DNA from: Acanthamoeba castellanii str. Neff
Lineage: Eukaryota > Discosea > Longamoebia > Acanthamoebidae
DNA length: 64,000 bases
NCBI RefSeq assembly: GCF_000313135.1
Contig: NW_004457313.1
Coordinates: 1,247,151 to 1,311,150 of the forward strand
Direction of reading: 5' to 3'
Position 1 is the stretch's first letter; each line of letters opens with the position of its first letter. The position numbers and the translations under genes are program-made. This document shows, in pieces, positions 20,845-33,262 of the stretch. The notes below the pieces were generated by a model. The model saw only the letters and a list, made by a program, of their open reading frames with translations, had not been told where the DNA came from and searched no databases.

Positions 20845-23800
20845 ATGGCGAAAGCTGTATGCTGGCTAGCGCTCACTTGTGTTCTCCTGTTTATCACTGG
20901 CCATGAAGGTTTTTACCTCCGCCATCACGTACCTAACTTTTCAGGCAGCGAAGAAATGCTCACTCTTCCCTTGCCCCACGCGCAGGATTGCGGCTCGCCG
21001 GCCACGGGTCGGACGGGCCATCGGACCTGTTGAAGGAGTGGGCCAAGACGTACCTCTATGTGCGCGACGACGTCAGGTTTCTCCTTCTTCCCTTTAATTT
21101 AGTTGCTGCCTACGTATTGCAGCTCACGGTTGGCTCTCGTGTCGTCACATGGCAGCATCCAGTACCAGTCCACCATCGTGACAAGGGCTTTGGCCGACTA
21201 TCAGCGCGGCACCGCCGTACGCCACTATCCCTACCCCGACATTCTCGATCGTTATCGTTTTTTTTTGTTTCTTTTTTCCCCTTTATCTGTCTCTTTTAAC
21301 GGTAAACCCCAAAGAACTTCCTGGCCAACGACCGCGCCGATGAAGTGGACTTCGGGCACTTGGTCCAGTTTCCACTGTTCGCCCAGCCGATGGTGGTCAG
21401 CTACTACGTGCCGGGGTTCAGCTACATCGGCCCCACCCTGGTCTCCGATTCCCTTCCCTTTTTTATGTCTGATTTTCACAACATTTTCTGATGGCCGCAT
21501 TATGACGTAGGTCCTCGACGGCGAGACGCTGGGGCTCATCTGGGCCGGGGAGATCACCCAATGGAACGACTCGCGCATCCAGGCCCTCAATACGCCCGTC
21601 ACACTGCCCAACTCGACCATCCTGCTGGGCTACAACGAAAACAATCGCCTGTCCTTCGCGCAGGTGTTCAAGGAGGCCTTGTCGCGCTTCAGTCCCACGT
21701 TTCGCGAGGCCCTGGCGGCGGCTAACGGCTCCTTCGACGGACTGCCGCCTGCCCTGGCCGGCAACGCTTTCGAGGTGGGCGAGGAGCCCAATCAGCGTAT
21801 GGACTGGCTCTCGAACACGCCCAACGCCATGACTTTTGCGCGCAAGGACGAAGCCGACAGATACGGCCTGCGCTACTTCTACATGATCAACAAGGCCGGG
21901 AACCTCGTGGAGCCGAGCGTGGATACATTGAAGGCCGCGATCTCCAGCTTTGCGAGCAACATAAGCGCTGGCCAGCTGTCCATCGACATCTCCGATGCGC
22001 CCGACGCCAACGCGTGGCCGCTGGCCTACTTGAACTACATCGCCTTTAACCGGTCCACCACTGATCTGGACTGTAGCACCGTCCAGGAGCTGCTGCGCTT
22101 CATCGCCTGGACCCTCGTGAACGAAGAGTACGTCGTCTCGTTTTAGTTCCTAATATGTAGTATACATCTATAGAAAAGATTGATAACATGACGTTCCATC
22201 GACGCAGAGCGTCTAACGTCATCGAAGAGACTTACTGGTGGACGTCAATCGACCCGAGCCTCCGCAAGAGAGTGCTGGATCTCTTCGGCCAGGTGCAGTG
22301 TAACAACGAATTGGCCGCCGAGACGTTGTACCTCATCGGCACGGGGCCGAACACGCCCATCTGGGCGACCTGGTCGGTTGAGTACTCGACGACGGAGGCC
22401 AGCTTCAAGTACTTCGCGTCGAGCTCGCAGCAGTCCAAGCAGCAGCTGGCCACCTTCGACGCCGACTTCGGCACGACGAACAACGGGTTGAAGCAAGAGG
22501 ACGACCGGAGCAAGCGCAGCTCCGACGACGTCACCCTCCTGCCTGCCAATGCCTATGCGCTCGTGCCCGGTACGCCGCCCTTGTGACGCTCACACCTGGC
22601 GCTGAGGTGCAGCATCGCTCATCTCCGCGTTGTTGTCTGGCTAGTCTATTTTATACCTGGCCTGACCGGACTGGTCCTTGACTTTGCCACCATCGCCGGG
22701 ATCTACATGGGGTTCGCTTGCTGCTCTGTGTGTCGTGTCACGTCGTGAGTGTCGTGTGTGCGGCGTACATGAAAAGATCGCCCGAGGATGCTGACATGTG
22801 TGTGGAGCAGGGAAGTGGTAATGTGGAACGACCCGAGGATCGTGGCACAAAACACGCCCGAGGTGGTAGCCATGCTGCCGGCAGAGGCCATTCGCGTTAT
22901 AATTCCGACCGCTTCGTCGGATGTCACGCTCCAGTTCACGACATTGCTCAACGCCACCGTGCCCGCGTTCGCCGATGCCGTGGGCGCCGGTTCCGTGGTC
23001 GACTTTCCAGTGGCGTCCAGCCGCGACACGGTGGTCGTCGACAACCAGGAAAGCATCCCCAACGCACTGGTCCTCTCAATCTACGGTTTCACCTTCCTCG
23101 AGCAGCCGGAGGCCCAGCTGGTACGTGCAGCGCCTCTTGACCATCATGACATGACGTGGTGCCAGGCCTGACCCACGTGGTGGCGGATGGGGAGCGCAGT
23201 TGCTGGATATGGGCCAGGCCAGTTTGCGCAAGCTGGACGGCTCTGTGGTGAAGCCCAGCCTTGCCACGGTCCAGTCCGCCGTGGCGGGCTACCTCGCAGC
23301 CGAACCCAACCCGACCTTCTCGAGCATCTTACTCAGCACGTCTCCCAGTCTTCCGCGCCTGCCACCATCATCACCGCCAGAGAGCAGAGTTCTGTGGCGA
23401 CCACCAGCTTGCCTGCGATGTATCCTGATTGTTTTGTGGTGTGGTACTCGACAGGCACAGGGAATGAGAGCTGGCCGCTGGTGACCTTCGGGTCGATCAT
23501 CTACCATAGCAGCGCAATGGAGCACTGCGACAAGGCGCAGGCCCTGGCCTCGTGGCTCTACTGGACCCAGACCAACATTCGAGCCAGCAGAGCCGCCCAG
23601 AAGTTCGTTCAATTCACCGCCCCGCGCCGGAGAGATATCGATGCTAATCATGACGATGATCATTTCACCAAACCCAGGCAAGGCTTCCTGGTCGCGTCGG
23701 AAGCTGATCCGTCGCTCCGGCGCCGCATGTTCAACCAGATGAAGGCCTTCACGTGCGGCGGCGCGCATATGAGCGCGCTCGCCGGCTGCATCAACGACGG

Positions 23801-26800
23801 GGACGTGTGCTCCGGCGGGCAGGGCACCTGCATCGAAGGCGGGTGCGTGTGCAACAGCGGGTGGACAGGCGAGTTCTGCGAGCGGGCGATCGACACGAGA
23901 TCGTCCGACACCACGGTCACCATCGTCCTTGGTTCGATTCCCTCCCCACGCTCCAGAGGCGTTGGGGACGCTGGCTTGGTAATGAGTGCCGTACTGACTG
24001 CCGTACCACGCCTACTGCAGCGGTGGTAATTCCCTTGGCCGTGCTCCTCCTGATCGTGGGCGCCTGTGTGGTGGTGGCGATCCTCTTGACCCGGAGAATG
24101 AACCGCCGACACGACGACTGGGAAATCGACTTCGACGAGCTCGAGGTCGGCGAGCTGCTGGGCTCGGGTACACCTCCTCCTGCATCTCTTCTACTTTAGC
24201 CGCTGGATTGGCATTCTCACGTCCCAATTGTGTCAACTGCGCGCGGTTTGTGGTTGCAGGCGGGTACGGAGAGGTGCGCAAGGCCATGTGGAAGGGCACC
24301 GAAGTGGCAGTCAAGGTCATCGCCGCCGAAAAGATCACGAAGGAGATGGCGTCGGGCTTCCAAGACGAAGTGCGCCTCCCCTATCCGAATATGAAGAATG
24401 ATTCACAATAGTGGCGCAATGATTGATAACTGATCGAACTGCGATTTGATCTCACAGGTGCGGGTGATGACGGCGTTGCGGCACCCGAACGTGGTGCTGT
24501 TCATGGCGGCCTGTACCAAGGCACCCAAGATGTGCATCGTCATGGAGCTCATGGCCCTCGGCTCGCTCTATGACGTGCGTCTGCCTGCCCATCGACTCAC
24601 ACATGGCGCATGCCCATGCTGACCTCTCTTTTGGCCACTTCAGTTGCTCCACAACGAGCTGGTCCCAGACATTCCGTTTGTGCTGAAGGGCAAGATGGCG
24701 TACCAGGCGGCCAAGGGCATGCACTTCCTGCACTCGTCGGGCATCGTGCACCGCGACCTCAAGTCCCTCAATCTCCTCCTTGACGCCAAGTGGAACGTCA
24801 AGGTGCAACCCTCTTGCTTCGCTCTTCGCTCTTCGCTCTTCTCTGCTTCGCTTTCGCTCTTTGCTCTGCTGTCCAATGCCACGACGTCAGCAACAACATT
24901 CCGCCCATGGCCTGAACAGGTGTCGGACTTTGGGTTGACCAAGCTGAAGGAGGACGTGGGTCGGGGAGCCAACAAGGACGCCCGCGGCACGCTCCACTGG
25001 ACCGCGCCCGAGGTGCTCAACGAATCCGAGGCCGTCGATTGGATCCTGGCCGACGTCTACTCCTTTGGTATCATCCTGTGGGAGCTCATCACCCGCGAGC
25101 AGCCCTACCTGGGCCTCAGGCACGCAATCCCATTCATTTTATTATTGTTCATTATTATTGAAAAAAGCTTGCTTATTTATTAACAATATTTCATGAGCGC
25201 AGCCCGGCGGCGGTGGCGGTGGCGGTCATCCGCGATGGCATCCGACCGCCGCTGCCGGACGAGGACGAGAACACGTGCCCGGCCGACTACCGAATGCTGA
25301 TCAGCAGCTGCTGGCACTCGGACCCGGTGATCCGCCCGACATTCCTCGAGATCATGACTCGCCTGTCCGCCATGCCCGGTGACTCGTCGTCGCGCCTGGG
25401 CTCCTCGAGTATGCACTCGAGCAGCTCGAGCGAGTCCTACAAGAGCGCGGCGCTGTCGTTGGCCGACAACGACGGCGGCTCGTCGTCATCGTCGGGCTCT
25501 CGGGGCTCGGCGCACCTGGCGGCCGTGACCGCCCCAACCGCCGTGCGCCCGCCCGAGGGCGAGGTGGCCATCGTCTTCACCGACATCACCCGCGCAGCCT
25601 CGCTCTGGGTCCACGACGCGGCGGCCATGCGCGACGCCACGATCGTGCACAACGCCACCCTGCGCGCGGCGCTGGCCCGACACCGCGGCTACGAGGCCCT
25701 GTTCCTGCGCGACCGCAACAGCGGCGCGGGCTCGTTCTGTATGGCCTTCTCACGCGCCGCCGACGCGCTGGCCTGGTGCCGCGATGTCCAGGTGGCCCTG
25801 CTCAAGGCCGACTGGCCCGAGGCGCTGCTCGAGCACCCCGGCGCCGCGGAGGAGTTGGGCGACGCCGACGACAGCCGGGTGCTGTACCGCGGGCTGCGGG
25901 TGCGCATGGGCATTCACTTTGGCGAGGTCACGCTCGTGCGCGATCCGACGACGCGGCGGGTCGAGTACATCGGACCGGTCATCAACACCGCCGCGCGCAT
26001 CACCGCAATGACCCACGGAGGCCAGATCGTGCTGAGCCACGCAGCCTTCCAGGAGCTTTCCAGCAGCGCCGATGGTGCTGCGTCGGAGCAGGCTCGGTCC
26101 TTGGTGTGCCTGGGCCGGTTCGAGATGGCCGACGCGTCGCACGATGGTACCCCCTATGGCGCCCACACTCTTGCCTTTGCCAATCAAGCTGCTCACGGGC
26201 GCTATCACACATCACACTTTCGTCGTCTGTGCGCAGAGTCAAAGCTGTACGAGGCCAGGGTCGAGGGCCTGGAGGGGCGCTTCTTCGGCGGTGTGACGTC
26301 GGACGGCGGCGCAAGCAGCAGCACTGGCGACGGCAGCAGCAACGGAGGGAACGGCAGCAGCAGCAGCAGCGGCGGTGGGCATGGTCATGGTCATCATCGA
26401 CTGATGCAGACAGGCGTGGGCGAGGGCCTGCACTTCGCCGAAGACGCCTTCCTCACCTCGGCCAACTTGTGCCGGTGGATCATCGACTACAACGAGATCC
26501 GCATAGGCGTGCAGGTGGGCCTCGGCTCCTACGGCGTGGTCTACCGCGGCACGTGGAAGGGCGTCGACGTGGCGGTGAAGCAGTTCATCAAGCAGAAGCT
26601 GGACGAGCGGCGCATGCTCGAGTTCCGCGCCGAGATGGCCATGCTCTCGGAGCTGCACCACCCCAACATCGTGCTCTTCATCGGCGCCTGCGTCAAGTCG
26701 CCCAACCTGTGCATCGTGACCGAGTTCATGACGCAGGGCAGCCTGCGGGACCTGCTCGCCAACCCGACGGTCAAGCTGACGTGGCGTCAGAAGATGCGGA

Positions 26801-27285
26801 TGCTGCGGGGCGCGGCGCTGGGTATCAACTACCTCCACTCGCTGCACCCGGTGATCGTGCACCGCGACCTCAAGCCGGCCAACCTGCTGGTCGACGAGGG
26901 CGGCAACGTGAAGGTGGCCGACTTCGGGTTCGCGCGCATCAAGGAGGAGAATGCGACCATGACCCGCTGCGGCACGCCCTGCTGGACGGCGCCGGAGGTC
27001 ATTCGCGGGGAGAAGTACGACGAGCGGGCCGACGTGTTCTCGTTCGGGGTGATCATGTGGGAGGTGCTCACGCGCAAGCAGCCCTTCGCCGGGCGCAACT
27101 TCATGGGCGTCTCGCTCGGCGTGCTCGAGGGCCAGCGCCCGGCCATCCCCGGCGACTGCCCGGCCGAGTTCCGCAAGCTGATGAAGAAGTGCTGGCACGC
27201 CAAGGCCGACAAGCGGCCGACCATGGACGTCGTACTCGCCTACCTCGACCGGGAGGCCACCGGCAACTCCGACCCTGCCGTGTAA
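20845..27285 (+). CDS. receptor 2: tandem PstS-like ectodomain, TM, kinase, class III cyclase-like, kinase
   Basis: Eighteen exons summing to 1,681 codons: 20845-20908, 20986-21076, 21156-21216, 21315-21440, 21511-22127, 22208-22569, 22645-22711, 22811-23120, 23200-23419, 23455-23602, 23678-23931, 24021-24167, 24260-24369, 24458-24574, 24644-24802, 24920-25119, 25203-26146, 26237-27285. Signal peptide KAVCWLALTCVLLFITG; lobe 1 LDGETLGLIWAGEITQWND; lobe 2 GIYMGEVVMWNDPRIVAQN; EGF-like CVCNSGWTGEFC; membrane helix VVIPLAVLLLIVGACVVVAI. Kinase 1 about 815-1090, cyclase-like about 1138-1330 (VFTDITRAASLW, GPVINTAARI), kinase 2 about 1415-1675 (GLGSYGVVYRG, HRDLKPAN, DFGFARI). The intron at 25120 starts GC, not GT. 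The exons near 23200-23419 are less certain. Head-to-head paralogue of receptor 1, and tail-to-tail with receptor 3 across 106 bases. Confidence 0.9.
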
Positions 27286-27391
27286 CTTTGATTACCAAAA
27301 CGCCAACAAAGAGAATCTATGCGCATTCGGCGCTTTACTGCGGTGGTGGTGGTAGTAGTAGAATACAAAGGGCTGGAGAGTGAATAGCGAC

Positions 27392-30300
27392 TTAGACCAT
27401 CTCTTCAGCCTTGGGGTTGTCGAGCCATTCCTCGATCGTCTTGCACAGCTCATCGGCCGCGGGGCGCTTGTGGGGCTTGCGGTGCCAGCAGCGGCTCATG
27501 AGCGCCGCGTAGGACTTGGGAATGTTCGAGGGCACAGCCGGGCGCTTGCCCTCGAGCACCTCGAGGCTGATCTTGGCAAAGTTCTCCCCGGCGAACGGCA
27601 TCTTCCGCGTCGCCACCTCCCACATGAGAATCGAAAGACTGCACATCCGTCAGAACTAAGACATGACGCGTGTCGTGCGGGTGTGTGTGAGGTGTGTGTG
27701 GTGTGTGTGCGTGCGTGCGTGTGTGTATAGTATGTATGTGTGTGGAGTTGGAAAGCACCTGTAGATGTCGGCCTTTTCGGTGTAGTGCTCACGTCGCACG
27801 ACCTCGGGGGCGATCCAGGCGGGCGTCCCGCACTTGGTCATGGTGACGTTCTCCTCCTTGATCCGCGCAAAGCCAAAGTCGGCGATCTTGGCGTTCCAGG
27901 ACTCGTCGACGAGCACGTTGGACGACTTGAGGTCGCGGTGCATGATCGGCGGCGACTGGGAGTGGAGGTACGACAGGCCCAGCACGATGCCGTGCAGCAC
28001 CCGGAGCCGCGTGGGCCACGGGAACTTGACCGAGTGGTTGGTCAGCACGTCGCGCAGCGAGCCCTTGGGGATCCACTCGGTGATGATGCACATGTTGGGC
28101 GACCGCACGCAGGCGCCGATGAACAGCACCACGTTGGGGTGGCGCAGCTCGGCCATCATCGCGGCCTCCTCGCGGAAGCGCAGCATGGTGTCCTCGTCGA
28201 GCCGCTGCTTGATGAACCGCTTGACCGCCACCTCGATGCCCTTCCACCGGGCCTTCGACACAACGCCGTACGAGCCCTGGCCCACATCGACCTTGGTCAT
28301 CGCCAGCTCCTCGTACGGTATAATCCACCGACACGCGTTCGAGCTGCCGATGTACATGTCCGACATGGGCAACAGGGTGCGCAGCGGTCGGCCGGTGATG
28401 TCGGTCGACGAGCCTGATGTGGTGCCGTGGCCCGACGAAGTCGTGGCGTGCCCGCCCACCAACCCGCCGACGCGCTCCTCGAGGCCGCTCACGCGCATCT
28501 CGAAGATCTCCACGTCGGTGGACGACCCGCCATTCTTGCCGTTGACCTCCAGCACGCCCAGGCTAACGTAGCGGCCGCTGGGCGGTTTCCCGCTGTCGGC
28601 GCTGCTCGCGCCGTCGGTCGCGGCGGTCACTTCGCGCGAGACCAGAACGTGGCCGCCCTCGGCGTGCATGGCGAGCTCGGTGGCGACCTGCACCGCCGGG
28701 CCGGAGAACTCGAAGCGGCCCGACTTGGGGTCGCGTACGCGACTGGTGTAGCCCAGGTGGATGCCCATGCGCACCCGCAGGCCGCGGTGGATCACGTGGT
28801 CCCGGGGTCCACCGATCTCCTCCTGGGCCAGGTCGTGCTTGATCAGGTCCAGCGGCCAGTCCACCTTGAGCAACTCCCGCTGCACTTCATCGCTCCTGCG
28901 CGCCACCAACATTGGTCAGTGATGCTGTGGTGTGCGGTGTGCGGTGTGCGTGTGTGCGGTGTGCGTGTGTGAGTAAGCGCGTTTGTGGGTACCAGCGCAC
29001 TGCGTCGATGGCTCGGGAGAAGACGACGCAGAAGTAGCCCTCGCCGCCGGCGTGATTCTTGAGGAAGACCGACTCGTAGCCGCGGTGATGAGTCATGAGC
29101 TGTCGCACGAGCTGATTGTGCTGCGACATGGCCTGGCGCATGGCCGATGGGTTGGCTTCCCAGAGCGGCGCCGCGTTGGCGATGTCGCTCATCACCACCG
29201 TCAGGTGCTCGCCAGCCGGCGGCGATAGAACCGTCTGGTGGGCACCACCGGCAGCGGCGGCCTCCTTTGACGCGCTCGACGAATTGGAGGAGGAATTGAA
29301 GCCGGACCGGTGCACGCCGTAGGTGGCCGACGAGCTGCTGGTGCCGGTGCCCGTCACGTCGTAGCCGCCATGCGACAGCATTGTGGCCAGGCTGGACATG
29401 ACGTCGAGAAAAGGCGGGCGCATGGTAGGGTCCTGGTGCCAGCACTGGGCCATGAGCTGCTCGTAGTCGACGTGGCGCTCCTGGGCGAGATCGACGTCGG
29501 GCCGCATGCCGTCGCGGATGACGCCCACGGCCACGGCCGCCGGGGTGAGTCCGCAGTAGGGCTGCTCGCGAGTGAGCAGCTCCCACATGATGATGCCAAA
29601 GCTGAACACGTCGGCCTGCATGTAGTCCACGTCCACGCTGTCGCCCAGAACCTCCGGAGCGCTCCAATGAACAGTGCCTGTGAAAATTCGTGTGAGCTGG
29701 CATGTGTGCGTGTGCGTGTGGTGTGTGTGTTGTTGTTGGCTTCAAGCAAACTTGTGCTCACCTTCAACTTCATCACCGCCGGCTCGCTTGAGGTCGGCGC
29801 GGAACTTGGTCAAGCCGAAGTCGCTGACCTTGAGGTTCCACTTGGCGTCGAGGAGGAGGTTGAGGGACTTGAGGTCGCGGTGCACAATGCCCGACGAGTG
29901 TAGGAAGTGCATGCCCTTGGCCGCCTGGTACGCCATCTTGAGGCAGAGCGAGAGAGGAATGGAAGGCACCAGCTCGTTGTGCAACAGCTGCGAATCAAAC
30001 AAAGGAAGAAAGGTGAGTTCGGCTGGCTGTGAGAGAGAGCTGCAGCGAACGACGGAGAGATTGGTGAAACGTACGTCGTAGAGGGAGCCGAGAGACATGA
30101 GCTCCATGACGATGCACATCTGGGGAGGCTTGGTGCAGGCTGCCATGAACAGCACCACGTTGGGATGGCGCAACGCCGTCATCACATGCACCTCCTGCCG
30201 TGTCGACGGAAGACTGATGAGATTGGCGGTACCACCCAGGAGTTGCGAGCGTCAGGTGTTGCTGACCTGTTTGAAATTCTCGCAGGCCACCTTGCCCGCC

Positions 30301-32558
30301 GACTGTGCGCTCATGATCTTCACCGCCACATCCGTGCCCTTCCACACGGCCCGATAGACCTCACCGAACCCACCTGCATGTTGGGTTAAAGGTGAAGAGG
30401 AGTGGTCAGACAGCGCTACATGCGCCACACAAACAAGTTTCGGAGTTATACCCGCGCCCAAGAGCGGCCCCATCTCGAGTTCGGTGATGTCGATCTCCCA
30501 GGCGTCGTGGCCGGACCGGCCCGCGCGGATGCGGTAAGCCACCACCGCGGCCACTATGCAAAGAGCGATAAGCGCCAGCAGCGGCAGCGTGACGCCCAGC
30601 GCGATGCCCAGCGACTCGCTCGTCGATGAACCCGAGTCCGTGGCGTTGACAGTGGCGCACAGTGAACCCTCTGTACCCTCGACCGTGCAGTGACACACGC
30701 CCGCCAGACAGTACCCGTTGCCGCTGCATAGGGTCCCATCGCTGGCCGTGCAGGTGAGCCGGCTGGCCGAGGTGGTGGTGATGCGCCCACCCTCGACCGC
30801 GGTGATGTTCTGCGCAAAGCCCGCGAAGAGCATCGAATTGAACGAGTAGCCGGTCTGCTCGACGTCGATCGCATTGTCGCGCACCATGCCGTAGTCGTCG
30901 CCGCCGATGATGACGAACCACTCGAACGACGACACGGTGTAGAGGGCCTCGGTGTCGAGCAGCTGCCACACGCCGGCCGACACCTCGACCCAGGCGTCCA
31001 CCACCCGCGAGCCCACCGTCATGTTGGGATTGAAAGTGAACCGAAGGCCACCCACCTGCAGGAACTTGCCCGCGCCGCTGTTGACGTCGAGGTTGGTCGC
31101 CGTCGCCAGCGACACGCCGTTCTCGAGCGCCTGCCACACGTACTCGCCCTTGAGCTTGTAGGTGTAGTGCATGGACGTGCCGAAGGGGAACGCGGTCTGC
31201 TCCTGGCCCAGGGTGATCGCGCCTTTGCTGATGCCCGCACGCACCGAGCCGCCGTTGTTGAAGGCGATCTGGGTCTTGCCCAGCTGCTTGAAGAGGTCGC
31301 CGGTCCAGTCCCCGATCGTGCACTCGGCGAACAGGCAGTTCTGCTGGAAGGCCAGGTCGACCGCCGAGTAGCCGATTACGGACGTGTACTTGGCCTCGAT
31401 CTGCGCGTACTCATCGATGAGCGCGGTCTGCAGCGTCGGGTCAGGCGCCACGCTGTCGTCCATCAGTACAGTGTCGCCCGAGTAAGCCGTGATCACGCCG
31501 TTGTCGTCGAACGTGACATCGAGCACGCCGATCAGCTGGCCGAAGGTACCGCTCGACACGACCAGCACGTTCTGCAGCCACCGGGTCTGGTAGACCATCG
31601 GGTAGGGGCCAACCGGACCCATCGACGCCGCGGCGTTGGCCTGAAGCTGCCCGGGGACGATCAGTATGTCGATGCCCGGAACAGCGGCCAGCACCTGCTC
31701 GGCAGTGGCGTTGCTGCTCACCGACGCCACGATCTTGTTGACGCCCCGGTTCTGCAGCGAGGCGACGGCCACCAGCAGCGCGTCGGCCTCTTCGGTCGAG
31801 TTGAGGCTCTGAGAGTAGGCCACGAGCGAGTTCAGATTCTCGGCGAGCGTGGCGGCGAAGCCCACCTTCTCGTCACCGCCACCGGTGCCGTGGCCCGCGA
31901 AGGTCTTGATCGCAAAGGCGGAGATGACGGTGCCGTTGGCCCGGGAGTCATCGGCGAAGCCCTCCAGGTTGCTCACCACGAACTCGACGTCCGACCCGGC
32001 GTGCTGCATGAACTCGACCACGTTGGGCACCAGCGCGACAAAGTCGAGGATCTGCCAGTGGACGAAGTCGTAGCCCAGCTGGTCAAAGTACGAAGCGATG
32101 AGCGACGGGCCGAATAGGAAGTAAAAGAGCGAAGTCTTGAGCACGTTGCCGGCGTCGATCAGTAGTGAGTTGTTGGGCGCCCGGGCGCGGACGCCGTCGA
32201 TGACGGTCTTCATCCGCGCCGCGCCTCCGTAGCAGGCGAGGCCCTGGGCGCTCACGTAGGAGGAGGCGTTGACCGGCTTACACGGGTTGGAGTACTGGTC
32301 CATCGCCGTGAGAGCCGAGCTCGTGTCCGACGTGTGGACCAGCGTCAGGTTGAATAGCCCCGATACACCTACATCCGCCGCCCCCCCCCCCAATACCAAG
32401 GTCAGTCAAATAAAAAGCAGACAGGAATTACAAGCTGGAACGAAGATCAGGTTCCGAGCGAGGTTAGTGGGCGTGGTACCATTGACGAAGAAGCCGCAGA
32501 TCAGAGTAGAGAACAACACCAGAGGAAGCACGACGGCCAGGGGAGCAGACGGCTTCAT
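27392..32558 (-). CDS. receptor 3: catalytically dead 5'-nucleotidase ectodomain, TM, kinase, pseudo-cyclase, kinase
   Basis: Eight exons (32558-32480, 32368-30452, 30373-30267, 30194-30075, 29987-29762, 29677-28993, 28895-27759, 27638-27392) sum to 1,505 codons. Signal peptide [19 protein letters not shown]. Residues about 30-540 have the two-domain 5'-nucleotidase (CD73/UshA) fold: [39 protein letters not shown], then [25 protein letters not shown] and [13 protein letters not shown]. Metal ligands are mostly lost (His38 to Ser43, Asp85 to Asn101, Asn-His 117/118 to Ile-Leu, both late His gone), while pocket residues remain. Then an EGF-like motif, helix [19 protein letters not shown], kinase 1 ([15 protein letters not shown]), a cyclase remnant (about 979 on; [10 protein letters not shown] lacks the Asn and Arg) and kinase 2 ([26 protein letters not shown]). 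Likely a nucleotide or nucleoside sensor. Confidence 0.9.
27681..27747. repeat. GT-rich run in an intron
   Basis: GTGTGTG/GTGC low-complexity stretch in the last intron of receptor 3. A similar GTGTGCGGT run lies at 28918-28975 in the preceding intron, which interrupts the cyclase-like domain. Confidence 0.85.
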
Positions 32559-33262
32559 GGCGTGGGTGTGTGAGGTGTTGTGGGTGTGTGAGGTGTGAGA
32601 ATGAACGTTGCGGGGTTGTCGGAGAGCAACAGACGCGATTCCGAGGCCCGCGGGAACATACGTATGTTGACAGATAGATCTCACCAACCAGAAGTATGAC
32701 CGTTCGATTTACAGTTAACTCGGAAAAACTCGAACTGGGTCACTTGCCCGAAACAGCAGACCAATGGGCGACTGCGCGGTGTGGTCTTGCAACCAACGTA
32801 GCAGGGTGATGCGATCCTCAAACCTCTGCAACCAATCACGTCACAGTGGGAATTTACATTTGGTTGTGCCATCGGCCAATATATCTTTTCAAATATTCCG
32901 TATTTTCGTAGCTCCCTCTAACTCCGAACACGTTAAGGAAAAAGAGAAGCAACCCCCCTCTCTCGGGCGGGAACAGAGGCGGCGGGGTGTGGGAGCGTAC
33001 AAGACAGAATAGTGGACCCTCCCTGCTGCTCCACCCGGCTGGTGGACCGGCAAACCGGCAGTCACACGCAGGCCATGAAGCCGTCTGCTCCACCGCGTAA
33101 AGCGGCGCAAGAAACTAAAAAGGAGAGCACGCTACGCGAGTGTTTCTCGCTAACTCTCACTGCGTCGTCGCCACACCATGTGAAGAAAGGGAGCCTTTAT
33201 TGGGGTCGCAACAAACTGGGTTCTGGCTAGATCGCCGAACAACTACAGTTCGCGATCTCACC
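32559..33262. other. intergenic between nucleoside hydrolase and receptor 3
   Basis: Upstream region of receptor 3 and 3' flank of the nucleoside hydrolase, both on the minus strand. A TATATC-type AT-rich block (32876-32905) lies over 300 bases from the receptor start. Just upstream of that start the plus strand shows GTGTGTGAGGTGTTG-type tandem units (32562-32596). No supported gene. Confidence 0.45.

Noticed and set aside
23602..23677. Coding read-through in receptor 2 (acidic His/Asp-rich stretch)
   Set aside because: The frame is open, but receptor 1 has no such insert, and AA|GTTCGT to CCCAG|G restores the paralogue's sequence.
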